From Clostridia bacterium (GTDB lineage: Bacteria > Bacillota > Clostridia > Oscillospirales > Acutalibacteraceae), in assembly GCA_017450005.1 (NCBI GenBank), contig JAFSYM010000155.1:1-64000 (forward strand): a stretch of DNA of 64,000 nt. The letters run 5' to 3'. Position 1 is the stretch's first letter; every line of letters starts with the position of its first letter. Below the pieces are notes generated by a model, which made no database searches, was not told where the DNA came from, and saw nothing but the letters and a program-made list of their open reading frames with translations. Positions 1 through 7,535 of the stretch are shown piece after piece. A program made the translations under genes and the position numbers.

Positions 1-97
1 ATGACTGAGGGATTGTTTTTGCTTTTCAGATAGCGTCTGATGTGACAACCCCTCCGAGCGCCTTTCGGCGCCCACCTCCCCTTACACAGGGGAGGCT
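1..97. repeat. MITE-like dispersed repeat, left end outside window
   Basis: The block closely matches a second copy at 32982-33116: both carry ATGACTGAGGG, then GAC-rich spacer, then a CCCTCCG...GGC hairpin and a right end reading CACCTCCCCTTACACA. The right arm pairs with the left arm in the complete copy. The left arm here lies before the window. It has no coding capacity; such short inverted-repeat elements are common between genes in Clostridia. Confidence 0.65.
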
Positions 98-154
98 AAG
101 ATATGGCGCTTGTGCAAAGGATGCAATCCTATCCCACAAAAATCCGTGATGAAC

Positions 155-186
155 CAAAAAACACCCCTGCCGCACCGACACGGCAG
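155..186 (-). terminator. Rho-independent terminator of the alpha/beta hydrolase gene
   Basis: On the minus strand a stem CTGCCG/CGGCAG (167-186) with a short loop is followed by GGGTG and a run of six T (155-160). It lies 38 bases after the hydrolase stop codon. Confidence 0.7.
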
Positions 187-223
187 AGGGATCTGTTGTA
201 TGCGTATGCAGTTTAGCGCCGGT

Positions 224-979
224 TCACGTTTCCGCCGGCGGATTCAGGCCGAAAATGCGGCTGAGCCAATCGGTGCACATTTTGATCCAGCGGCTGTCCT
301 CGCGCAGCAGTGCGCGCTGCTGCGGCTGCGGCACAACAACGTGCGTCGCCAGCGAAAAGCCGTGACCGCCGCGGTCAAAAATATGAAGCTGGAACGGTAC
401 GCCCGCCGCATCCAGCGCAGCCGCAAAACGCAGCGAGTGACGGATCGGCACACACGTATCGTCCGACGCGGCAAAAATAAAGGTCGGCGGCGTCTGCGCC
501 GTCACGAACGAATCAAGCGTCGGCGCATGGAACTCGGCAATGCAATCCATCTCATCGAGGATGCACGGGTAGCCCAGGATCAGCGCGTTCGGCTTCTCTT
601 CGCCGATCGTGCCGAGTGCGGCCGTCAGATGACCTCCCGCGGAAAATCCGATCGCGGCAATCCGTTCGGGGTCGACGTCCCATTCGGCCGCACGGGATCG
701 GATCAGACGCATGGCATTTTCCGCGTCACGCAGCGGGTTCGGCCACTCGGCCGCCTGCTGCACGGAGTAGCGCAGTACAAACGTGCTGTATCCCTCGCGC
801 AGAAAAGCCAGTGCAACCGGTTCGGCCTCGCGGTCGGAGCAGAAATGATAGCCGCCGCCCGGGATCACCAGCACCGCCGGACGGTGCGTCATATTCGGCA
901 TCTCCGGCGAAGGTTCCAAAACGTATGCAGTCAGAGAAACGTCGCCCGCGCCCTGCATCGGGATTTTTTCTACAATCAT
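224..979 (-). CDS. alpha/beta hydrolase, acetyl-esterase/xylanase-like
   Basis: Predicted cytoplasmic esterase of about 251 residues. An oxyanion-hole type GGGY stretch lies near residue 42 and the nucleophile elbow GFSAGGH near 111-117 (Ser about 113). An Asp in AASDD (about 173-174) and a His in GGHGF (about 206) complete the triad. This order is typical of the BD-FAE/Axe-type acetyl esterases that remove acetyl groups from small esters or sugars. There is no signal peptide. I chose the ATG at 979, since AAGGA lies 9 bases before it. The ATG at 988 abuts that Shine-Dalgarno and would add three residues. It is monocistronic, with its own terminator. Substrate is unknown; carbohydrate de-esterification is the family-based guess. 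Confidence 0.85.
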   Translation of the reverse strand: MIVEKIPMQGAGDVSLTAYVLEPSPEMPNMTHRPAVLVIPGGGYHFCSDREAEPVALAFLREGYSTFVLRYSVQQAAEWPNPLRDAENAMRLIRSRAAEWDVDPERIAAIGFSAGGHLTAALGTIGEEKPNALILGYPCILDEMDCIAEFHAPTLDSFVTAQTPPTFIFAASDDTCVPIRHSLRFAAALDAAGVPFQLHIFDRGGHGFSLATHVVVPQPQQRALLREDSRWIKMCTDWLSRIFGLNPPAET

Positions 980-1072
980 CTTTTTCATTCCTTTTCTTGA
1001 TGAGTTTTCAAATGATTGTCATGCATCCCGCGCCTTTCGGACGAAAAACTATAACCGAAAGGAAGCGAAATC

Positions 1073-1228
1073 ATGACGAAAGAGCAGTACCTGCGTTCGC
1101 GCATTGCGGACATTGAAGAAATTCTGAGCCGGAAGCATCTGCCGCCGAAATACCGCCGGCATCAGCAGCACGCGCTGCTGACGTATCGGATGGATCTCGA
1201 ACGGGAACAGTCCGTCGGAAAACGCTGA
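1073..1228 (+). CDS. small basic hypothetical protein, 51 aa
   Basis: A short reading frame begins at an ATG preceded by a good Shine-Dalgarno (AAAGGAAG, 7 bases upstream) and ends at TGA 1226-1228. The product begins MTKEQYLRSRIADIEE and is rich in Arg, Lys, Glu and Gln; it looks like a single amphipathic helical hairpin with no membrane segment or cysteine. It is transcribed divergently from the hydrolase and converges with the surface-protein cluster. I do not recognise the family. The strong ribosome site and helical composition argue that it is translated, but conservation is unknown. Confidence 0.55.
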   Translation: MTKEQYLRSRIADIEEILSRKHLPPKYRRHQQHALLTYRMDLEREQSVGKR

Positions 1229-1243
1229 ACGACTTCGCACAAT

Positions 1244-1789
1244 TCAGCAAATCACGGTCAGCGTCACCAATCCGCTGGTCGAGCCGCACACAACCGTCTC
1301 GTCCGTCAGGTCGTATGCAGTCGCGGTATAGGTGCACGCATACGATCCCGGCGGCAGGTAGCGATCGAGCTTGTCCCCGTCGATGTATTGACCCGGACGC
1401 AGCAGTGCGGACGTATACACAGGCGCACTGCTGCTGCCGTCCGCGAGATAAAACCGGAACTGCAGGGAATACATGCTGCTGTCCGGATTCTGCAGCAGAA
1501 CGTCGCCGCGTTCATAGCCGCTCGGAAAAATCGGCTCCTTGTTGATATAATAGCGGATCTCGCCCTCGGGCACTTCGCCGATGGCGTCCACGCCTTCGAT
1601 TTCGAGCATGCCGTCCTGTGCCTTTGCCTTCGGTTCAAAGCGGCCGCGGATAAACTGCGCCGCGCGATTCTCGTCCGCATTGGCTGTGAACAGAATCGAA
1701 ACGATCGCACAGAACAGCAGCAGCGCGATCGACATAATGACGATTTTCTTTGTGGTAAAGTCGGTTTCTGTATTCCTCGTCTTGCTCAT
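1244..1789 (-). CDS. membrane-anchored surface protein of the SipW locus (type 1 anchor)
   Basis: This is the last gene of the locus and encodes 181 residues. A short cytosolic N-terminus leads into one membrane helix (about 15-35), then an all-beta extracellular domain. It lacks the AWF cleavage signal seen in the secreted subunits, so the helix is probably kept as an anchor. Its C-terminal part (PGQYI, then a Tyr/Thr-rich strand, a Cys and LVTLTV) follows the same pattern as the end of the upstream protein (PGKYI ... CIGTQYSRLTV). The two are therefore likely paralogues. The start overlaps the upstream stop as ATGA, implying translational coupling. Function unknown; a base or adaptor of a surface fibre is inference. 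Confidence 0.7.
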   Translation of the reverse strand: MSKTRNTETDFTTKKIVIMSIALLLFCAIVSILFTANADENRAAQFIRGRFEPKAKAQDGMLEIEGVDAIGEVPEGEIRYYINKEPIFPSGYERGDVLLQNPDSSMYSLQFRFYLADGSSSAPVYTSALLRPGQYIDGDKLDRYLPPGSYACTYTATAYDLTDETVVCGSTSGLVTLTVIC

Positions 1790-2520
1790 TGCGCACCTCC
1801 GAACTGCACGGTCAGGCGTGAATACTGCGTACCGATACAGACATAGCCATGCTTGGTCATCTCATAGCCGGTCACATACGCGCGACAAAGACAATTCCCG
1901 TTCTCACGGGATATGGCCGGATTGATCATGGTGATGTATTTGCCCGGCGCCACGCCGTCCGAGCGGTATACGATCCGCCCCTCATCATCTACGATCGTCA
2001 GAATCAGCACACAGTCGTTGTCGGCCGGGCTGCCGAACATGATGACGCCGCCCTCATGCGCGGACGGCAGAGCCAGCACGTCGTTGCAGAAATACTTGAA
2101 AGCAGTCGTCTGCCCGTGACGTTTGGTGTTCTGCATGCGCAGCCGAAATTCTTCCTCGCCCAGATCCATGTCGAAGATGCAAGTGCGCTGCATCTGACCG
2201 CCGAATACAAAAGGCAGCCTGCGCTGCAGCAGTTCGCCGCGTATGGAAAATGCTGCAAGCAGTGTGCCGGACAAGATTCCGGCGCACAGCAGCGCAATCA
2301 GCGCGCGCCGCAGCAGTACGCGCGAATCGGTGCGTTTTTCTTTCGGCTTACGATCCGTGTTTTGTTTCCGGTTCGCGCCCTTCCGGGGATTGGTTTCGGG
2401 TTTGTGAGCGGCATTTTGTTTGCCGTTCGCAGCCGGTTTTTGTTTCGTATCGGGTTTCTGACCCGCGCCTTGTTTCCGGTTCACATTCGGCTTTGCGGGA
2501 TTGCGTTTCGGTTTGGCCAC
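1786..2520 (-). CDS. membrane-anchored surface protein with Lys/Asn/Gln-rich cytosolic tail
   Basis: About 244 residues. The first 75 are an unusual low-complexity stretch of Lys, Pro, Asn and Gln with imperfect repeats of the type KPETNPRK and NRKQN. A membrane helix and an extracellular beta domain resembling the downstream protein follow. I start it at the GTG at 2520 because AAGGAG stands 7 bases before it; an ATG at 2562 has no ribosome site. The basic tail faces the cytoplasm and could bind nucleic acid, acidic proteins or membrane lipid. It lacks an AWF motif. The operon context links it to the SipW-dependent subunits. Function not known. Confidence 0.68.
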   Translation of the reverse strand: MAKPKRNPAKPNVNRKQGAGQKPDTKQKPAANGKQNAAHKPETNPRKGANRKQNTDRKPKEKRTDSRVLLRRALIALLCAGILSGTLLAAFSIRGELLQRRLPFVFGGQMQRTCIFDMDLGEEEFRLRMQNTKRHGQTTAFKYFCNDVLALPSAHEGGVIMFGSPADNDCVLILTIVDDEGRIVYRSDGVAPGKYITMINPAISRENGNCLCRAYVTGYEMTKHGYVCIGTQYSRLTVQFGGAQ

Positions 2521-2627
2521 AATGACGCTCCTTATCCTATGAAAAATGCCGCAACCCGACAAGCAGAGCGCTGCCCGCCAAATCGCGGCAAAAAACCATT
2601 CTGTTTAACGATGACGAATCCGGGCAA

Positions 2628-3323
2628 TCAGGCGGACAGATCCTCCTGCGTCAGGGACACGCCGCCCACCCACGGCAGATGATCCAAGCCCCAGTACTGC
2701 GGATAGCGGTTGACCTGTACCACGTCCGCCTCCACGACGACGTGGATATCCGCACCGGCAGGAAGCAGGTTGGTGTTGAAGCTGCCGGCAAGACCGCCGC
2801 TGATCAGCGGAATGGTCTTTTCAACAGAGTTCGAGGTGCAGCGCACCGGTGTGGCATAGTAGAAATGCTGATCGTTGTCCCGGTTGTCGAACCATTTTTT
2901 TGCGTTGCCGGAGTCCTGGCCGGTGATATAGGGCGAATCAATCGTGTAGGGAAGCTGCAGCTTGAACGGAAGAACTCTGCGGACGCTGTTTGCGGTTGTG
3001 CTCCACTCCTCCGCAATGCGCACGCGAATGAGTCCCACGCCCTGGCCTTTGTACTTCACGCTCACGCGCAGCTTGCCGATGTAGTTGGGCGCAAGCGGGT
3101 CTGCGGAGGCCTTGATGCCGTATTCGGTCTGGTAATCCGAAACATCCGCGCCGCCGAAAAATGAAATATCCGCGCTCGCCACGAGGTTGGAGATTGAGAA
3201 AACACGATTGACCGATTCACTCACACGATAGATTGAAGCGAACGTCACAGCCACGACCAGCACGACCGCGACGATTGCCACGATCAGTACGGTCGGCGAT
3301 TTGCGAAAGGTTTTGCTTTTCAA
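2628..3323 (-). CDS. membrane-anchored beta-domain protein of the SipW locus
   Basis: About 231 residues with an N-terminal membrane helix (about 10-33, Val/Ala-rich) and a TasA/camelysin-like beta-sandwich region. The latter contains a KYKGQGVGLIRVRIAEEW strand and a GSFNTNLLPAGADIHVVVE strand. It lacks the AWF signal, so the helix probably stays as an anchor. I prefer the TTG at 3323, which follows GGGGGA by 9 bases. The in-frame GTG at 3344 has no ribosome site. Similar domains in the SipW family form or cap extracellular fibres. Exact role unknown. Confidence 0.65.
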   Translation of the reverse strand: MKSKTFRKSPTVLIVAIVAVVLVVAVTFASIYRVSESVNRVFSISNLVASADISFFGGADVSDYQTEYGIKASADPLAPNYIGKLRVSVKYKGQGVGLIRVRIAEEWSTTANSVRRVLPFKLQLPYTIDSPYITGQDSGNAKKWFDNRDNDQHFYYATPVRCTSNSVEKTIPLISGGLAGSFNTNLLPAGADIHVVVEADVVQVNRYPQYWGLDHLPWVGGVSLTQEDLSA

Positions 3324-3379
3324 AGGTAATTCCCCCTGCTGCACTGTTTTCTATCTGAAGGGAGTCGCTGCGACGCTGC

Positions 3380-4480
3380 TCAGTCGCCCTGAGAAGCCTG
3401 TGTCGCAACGATGCTGTAGGCATTGCCGTGTGTTGACACCGTATCAGTCACGATATGATCATACTGACCGCTTATGGTACCGGTGTCGTTCGTGTTGACC
3501 AGGTGCGCGGCGCCGGTATTCGTGGAAAGCACCAGCTTGAACGATGTGCCGACCGGTTGCGGGATATTCACAGTGGCGCCGGCAGCAACAGCAATGTTGC
3601 CGCTGAACTGGTTGGCCGGAGACTGCTTATAGGGCGTTTCGCTGCCGTTCAGATAGATAAGGACATTGTACGCTGTCTCCATTGTGTTGGTCACGGAGAT
3701 ATTCTGCGTAGCGCCGGTATACGGCGATGCCGTAAACTCGATCGCAACGGGATAATCGCCGAGCGTCACTGCGTCGGTCGCCGCGTCAAATCGGACGGAG
3801 TTCTGTTCTGTACCAACGTTCTCTCCGGCAAGCATCCCGTATTCCGCCCAGAAGACGACGTACACGATCTTTGAAGCACCAGCGTCCACAGCAATCGGCT
3901 GCGCGTTGTTCGCATTCAGCGCAGTGATCGCCGTCGCATTATACGTCTCATAATCCGCATCGGATGCGAACGTATTGTAATTTTGCGTGGTAACACCTGC
4001 GGTGGTCAACATCGCTTCAATCCTGTTCTTGAAATTCCCCTTTGTTTGGTTTATGGAATTTGTAACCGACGCTTCTGCGATCTCGCTTGCTGACGACGAT
4101 TCGCACACATACCACTTGAGCCATGACGGAAGATCAGGGCTGTTGTCTCCGTTCTTGCTGACAGAAACCGCTACCTGACCTTTCACTGCACCTGTGTTTG
4201 CTACGTCTACCTTGACAACATGAACCACTTCGTCAAAAAGGACTTCGCCCGTATCAGCAAAACGCGTTGCCGCACGCAGCGGAACCGTCGTCTGCGAGAC
4301 CTGTGAGTGCTCCTGCTCGGTCATGTTGAAATTGCCGAACTCAAACTGGTAGTTCGCAGTAGTATAATCCTGCTCGTAAAACCAAGCTGTGGTAGGCGCA
4401 AGCAACGCAAAATAACTGACGGACAGCACAAACAGTACCGTCACTACAGCTGTAAAGATCGTTTTGCTTTTTTTCTGCAT
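3380..4480 (-). CDS. SipW-dependent secreted surface protein (TasA-like)
   Basis: About 366 residues. The N-terminus is a basic stretch, a hydrophobic helix and TTAWFYEQ (AWF at 32-34), the hallmark of signal peptides processed by SipW-type signal peptidase. The mature part is Asn/Thr/Val-rich and probably all beta, with strands such as KGQVAVSVSKNG and KIVYVVFWAEYG. This fits the TasA/camelysin family of fibre-forming matrix proteins. The ATG at 4480 follows GAGGTG by about 7 bases. It starts 10 bases after the SipW-type peptidase stop, so enzyme and substrate are likely co-translated. No sorting signal is seen, which fits release or fibre assembly. Confidence 0.78.
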   Translation of the reverse strand: MQKKSKTIFTAVVTVLFVLSVSYFALLAPTTAWFYEQDYTTANYQFEFGNFNMTEQEHSQVSQTTVPLRAATRFADTGEVLFDEVVHVVKVDVANTGAVKGQVAVSVSKNGDNSPDLPSWLKWYVCESSSASEIAEASVTNSINQTKGNFKNRIEAMLTTAGVTTQNYNTFASDADYETYNATAITALNANNAQPIAVDAGASKIVYVVFWAEYGMLAGENVGTEQNSVRFDAATDAVTLGDYPVAIEFTASPYTGATQNISVTNTMETAYNVLIYLNGSETPYKQSPANQFSGNIAVAAGATVNIPQPVGTSFKLVLSTNTGAAHLVNTNDTGTISGQYDHIVTDTVSTHGNAYSIVATQASQGD

Positions 4481-4490
4481 AACTGACACC

Positions 4491-4982
4491 TCAGCTTTCG
4501 GTTTTTCTGCGCAGCGTTATGACAAAGCGCAGCGCAATCAGCGCGATCGCTACACCGAGAAGAATATAGATAAGCGTATAATTCTGGATACCAAAAGAAA
4601 TAAATCCCAGATACGGCAGCGAGAACCACAGCTTGCCGATGATATGCGACGCGTCGGTCGGCATCGGATCGTCGCTCATGTTGTGGTCGCCGCGCGTGTA
4701 GACCTGCTGCTTTTTCGCGTCCACACGGACAATGCGGTGCGTAAAGATGCCGTCTTCTTTCGGAAACTGCGCCGAGATCACGTCGCCGACGGCGAGCTTT
4801 TCAAAATCCGCATGCCGTACGAAGACAACGTCGCCGCGATGGAGCCTCGGCGCCATACTGTCCGAGGCAACGGCAAACGCTTTTGCCCCGCTCAGCAGCA
4901 CTACGGCAGTAAACGCGATCACCAGGAGCATGACGATCAGAAACACATTGCGGACGATCCGCAGAATCGAAACGCGCCTCAT
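4491..4982 (-). CDS. sipW: SipW-type signal peptidase I
   Basis: A 163-residue ER-type (Ser/His) signal peptidase that removes signal peptides on the outer face of the membrane. An N-terminal helix (about 10-32) precedes box B with Ser42 in SDSMAP. FTHRIV carries His82, which replaces the Lys of LepB. TRGDHN (97-101) and later acidic residues complete the site. A second membrane helix lies near the C-terminus. All key residues are present, so it should be active. The start overlaps the upstream substrate gene by ATGA. The adjacent AWF-signal proteins are its likely clients. The gene symbol is by family only, since the locus has five paralogues. Confidence 0.9.
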   Translation of the reverse strand: MRRVSILRIVRNVFLIVMLLVIAFTAVVLLSGAKAFAVASDSMAPRLHRGDVVFVRHADFEKLAVGDVISAQFPKEDGIFTHRIVRVDAKKQQVYTRGDHNMSDDPMPTDASHIIGKLWFSLPYLGFISFGIQNYTLIYILLGVAIALIALRFVITLRRKTES

Positions 4983-5650
4983 GAAATCTGAATATCACCG
5001 ATGGTCGTCCAGTCGACGTAATTTTGCTGCTTGGCCTGGATCTCCACACGAACGGTACCGTCAAAGGCGTCAACTTCGCCATTACTTGTGGGAAGATATG
5101 CATTACGCGATGCCTCATCCGTTGCGAGTTCAGAATAAGAAATATTCGTGATCATGTCAACGGGCGTAGTGTTATTCTTGGAACCGGCAGCAAAGGACCG
5201 GTAAAAGTAACCGTTGGAATCCGGATTTGACGTGGATTCATTATTGACCACCGTGCCCCAGCCACTGGCCGGAGTAACGGTCAGATAATCACTTGCATCC
5301 GCAGTATAATTGACCATACCATCGTTCGCGGATACGCCTGGTTTGCTGTATACGACGCGGAAGCGCACGTCCGTGGCGATCGTCGAGTGATTAACGATGG
5401 AGATCTTGCCTTCGTTGTCGGTGATTAGGTTCTGATCCGTAATGATGTATTTGTCATCGCCGGTATCTGCTTTGAAATAATAGGACTGCAGTTTGCCGAT
5501 AATATCAAAATCCAGTTCTTCGAACACGAGAGAACCGGTCACGGGCGTGCTATCTCTCATCTCAAACCACGCTACACTGTCCCGCATGAGCATAAGGCTG
5601 CATGCCGCCGCAATCGACAGCACGATACATAGAATTCTCCGGATCTTCAT
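4979..5650 (-). CDS. SipW-dependent secreted surface protein
   Basis: About 223 residues. The N-terminus MKIRRIL, a hydrophobic helix and DSVAWFEMRD (AWF at 27-29) form a SipW-type signal peptide. The mature region is Asn/Ser/Thr-rich and predicted beta, with an RFRVVYSKPG strand as in other TasA-like proteins. I start at the ATG at 5650, preceded by AAAGGAGAG; the frame upstream reads into the preceding peptidase gene and is not signal-like. It sits between two signal peptidase genes with 4-base overlaps on both sides, so all three are translationally coupled. Confidence 0.76.
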   Translation of the reverse strand: MKIRRILCIVLSIAAACSLMLMRDSVAWFEMRDSTPVTGSLVFEELDFDIIGKLQSYYFKADTGDDKYIITDQNLITDNEGKISIVNHSTIATDVRFRVVYSKPGVSANDGMVNYTADASDYLTVTPASGWGTVVNNESTSNPDSNGYFYRSFAAGSKNNTTPVDMITNISYSELATDEASRNAYLPTSNGEVDAFDGTVRVEIQAKQQNYVDWTTIGDIQIS

Positions 5651-6150
5651 GTGGGCGTCTCTCTCCTTTTGGATGCGCTGCGGACTTCGATCTCGACAGC
5701 GATCCAGATGATATACAGCAAAGCCAGAATCGCTTTGCCCCAAAGCGTATGAAGCCAAATGGACGGATAACCTAAAAACGGAATACAGCGCATCGCTCTG
5801 CCGACGACGCTTTTGTACGGAGACGCCATCGGATCGACCGACACGTCAAGCGCCGGCGCCGTGACCAGATACTCGTTCGGCATAAACGCACGAACCATCC
5901 GCACAAAGCAGCCGCCGGTATCGGGATCCTGAAAGACCAGAACGTCTTCAACGGCGATCTGCGAGAATGCAACCGGCTTTGCAAGAACCAGCGCACCCGG
6001 CGGATAATCCGCCTGCATACTGTCATCATGCACGCTGCACGGAATGTATCCGAACACACGCGGCAGCAGGGAAATGCCGATCAGCGCAACGGAAACGATA
6101 CACACAAACAGGAACAAGATCCGGCTCAAGCGCTCACGAAGCTTTTCCAT
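5647..6150 (-). CDS. degenerate SipW-type signal peptidase homologue (catalytic His lost)
   Basis: 167 residues with the layout of a SipW peptidase: N-terminal helix (about 11-29), box B HDDSMQ with Ser44, box C PPGALVLAKP and a C-terminal helix. Where active members have THRIV it reads CFVRMVRAF, so the general-base His is missing (Arg84 region). The RGD(N) motif is replaced by APALDVSVDP. Ser and some Asp remain. It may be an inactive scaffold or regulator, or use another base. The frame is intact, overlaps both neighbours (17 bases upstream, 4 downstream) and has AAAAGGAAAAGG before its ATG. This argues for maintained function rather than decay. Confidence 0.78.
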   Translation of the reverse strand: MEKLRERLSRILFLFVCIVSVALIGISLLPRVFGYIPCSVHDDSMQADYPPGALVLAKPVAFSQIAVEDVLVFQDPDTGGCFVRMVRAFMPNEYLVTAPALDVSVDPMASPYKSVVGRAMRCIPFLGYPSIWLHTLWGKAILALLYIIWIAVEIEVRSASKRRETPT

Positions 6151-6721
6151 CGTCTGCCTTTTCCTTTTCTAAAGCTATTTCCCGCTTTTCCTCCGCGGTC
6201 TTTTTCACGCGTACAACCTCCGCAAATATGACCGCGATCAGCGGAACAACCAGCACGAAGAAAAAGAAGTACGGGCTGTGCAGGATCTGTACAAGATTAC
6301 CGACAGAAAAACTGCGGCAGAAAACACCAATTAGCTGCGCAGGATAAACCGGATAGGGATCGTCCTGCTGCGCGGCATCGCCGCGCGTCGTAAATACAGG
6401 CTGACCGTTCTCCTGCCGGACTGCCACAACACGGTGCGTGTTGGGCTTGCCCGCGATCAGCGGATCAGACGAATAAAACGTGATCACATCGCCGACCTGT
6501 ATGTTCTCTGCGCCGGTCTCGCGTACGATGATCAGACTGCCTGTCTGGATCGTCGGTTCCATACTGCCGGTCGCCACCTGCATGAAACTGTAGCCGAACA
6601 CCGACGGCACACGTTCCTTGCCGGCGCGCAGCACTTTTACAAATACATATCCTCCAAATACAAGCACCGCGATCAAAAGAATTGTCAGAAGGCGGTTAAG
6701 GATATTGACGATTTTTTTCAT
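6134..6721 (-). CDS. SipW-type signal peptidase I
   Basis: 195 residues. An N-terminal helix (about 10-28) is followed by VATGSMEPT with Ser53 (box B), NTHRVV with His96, and TTRGDA (111-115) with acidic residues after it. A C-terminal membrane helix and a charged cytosolic tail rich in Lys and Glu follow. All catalytic elements of the Ser/His ER-type peptidases are present. The start overlaps the stop of the upstream AWF protein by ATGA. It probably processes that protein and its neighbours. Confidence 0.9.
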   Translation of the reverse strand: MKKIVNILNRLLTILLIAVLVFGGYVFVKVLRAGKERVPSVFGYSFMQVATGSMEPTIQTGSLIIVRETGAENIQVGDVITFYSSDPLIAGKPNTHRVVAVRQENGQPVFTTRGDAAQQDDPYPVYPAQLIGVFCRSFSVGNLVQILHSPYFFFFVLVVPLIAVIFAEVVRVKKTAEEKREIALEKEKADDGKAS

Positions 6722-7497
6722 AAAGTGGTCGATCTGCTGACGTTGCTCAGCGAAATCGATGCGCCGAGCGTGCGCAGCGTCGAATGTGTACTGCTGACGT
6801 CCGTACCCGGAACGCCGATGTCGATGACCACGATGAAGCCGCCTTCGGCAGGCGTATCGGACAACACCGCGTCGATCGAAGTACCCACGCTGGACGTGCC
6901 CGAATTTTCGTCCACAACCAGCAGCAGGTTATATAACGAGTCGCAGATCGCGCCGACCTGTGTGTAAGTCGTGGTCGTGTTGCCGCCGCTTGTGGTCGTC
7001 GTGACCGAGTATGCGCGCGCTTCGAGATAGGTGCTCCTCAGCGCAGTATGGTTGTTGTCGTCGTTGGCACAGGTCACGCTCATGTGGAAAGAGGGCTTGA
7101 CACTGCTGCCCTTCTCTTCCATCTTGTATGCCCTGTAAACACCGGGATACAGAGAAGAGATCCCCCAAGCCGAGGTCTTGGTCCAACTCGACGACTCGGC
7201 CTGATTCTGCATCGCATTCGACACCGCCGTACCCGACGTGTCCTGTATCACAAACTCCTGGTGCTCATTGGCTGTGCCTGTACCGACTGTCGTCACGTTG
7301 TACAAAATTGCGGTTTCGGGCAATGCAAAGTATTCCGTCGTCTGCTGCGACGCGATCGTACCTGTGAAAGCGCCCGCAGATGCCGATTTCGCGTACGAGA
7401 ACCATGCGACAGTCGCAGCAATCAGAATGAGAGCTGATACACACAAAGCAGCAACATTCTTTATTAACTTTTTGGCTGAATCATCGAAGTGCTTCAT
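6718..7497 (-). CDS. SipW-dependent secreted surface protein
   Basis: 259 residues with a SipW-type signal peptide: basic start, helix about 13-30, then ATVAWFSYA (AWF at 31-33). The mature part is rich in Thr, Ser and Val with a poly-Thr stretch (SVTTTTSGGNTTTTY), typical of exposed beta domains. No membrane anchor or sorting motif is visible at the C-terminus. It lies 38 bases after the giant GLUG gene with GGGAG before its ATG, and overlaps the downstream peptidase. It is the first small subunit after the giant protein and may decorate or cap it. That role is inference. Confidence 0.75.
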   Translation of the reverse strand: MKHFDDSAKKLIKNVAALCVSALILIAATVAWFSYAKSASAGAFTGTIASQQTTEYFALPETAILYNVTTVGTGTANEHQEFVIQDTSGTAVSNAMQNQAESSSWTKTSAWGISSLYPGVYRAYKMEEKGSSVKPSFHMSVTCANDDNNHTALRSTYLEARAYSVTTTTSGGNTTTTYTQVGAICDSLYNLLLVVDENSGTSSVGTSIDAVLSDTPAEGGFIVVIDIGVPGTDVSSTHSTLRTLGASISLSNVSRSTTL

Positions 7498-7535
7498 AGC
7501 GTATCAACTCCCGAAATACTCTGAAAAAACTATGC

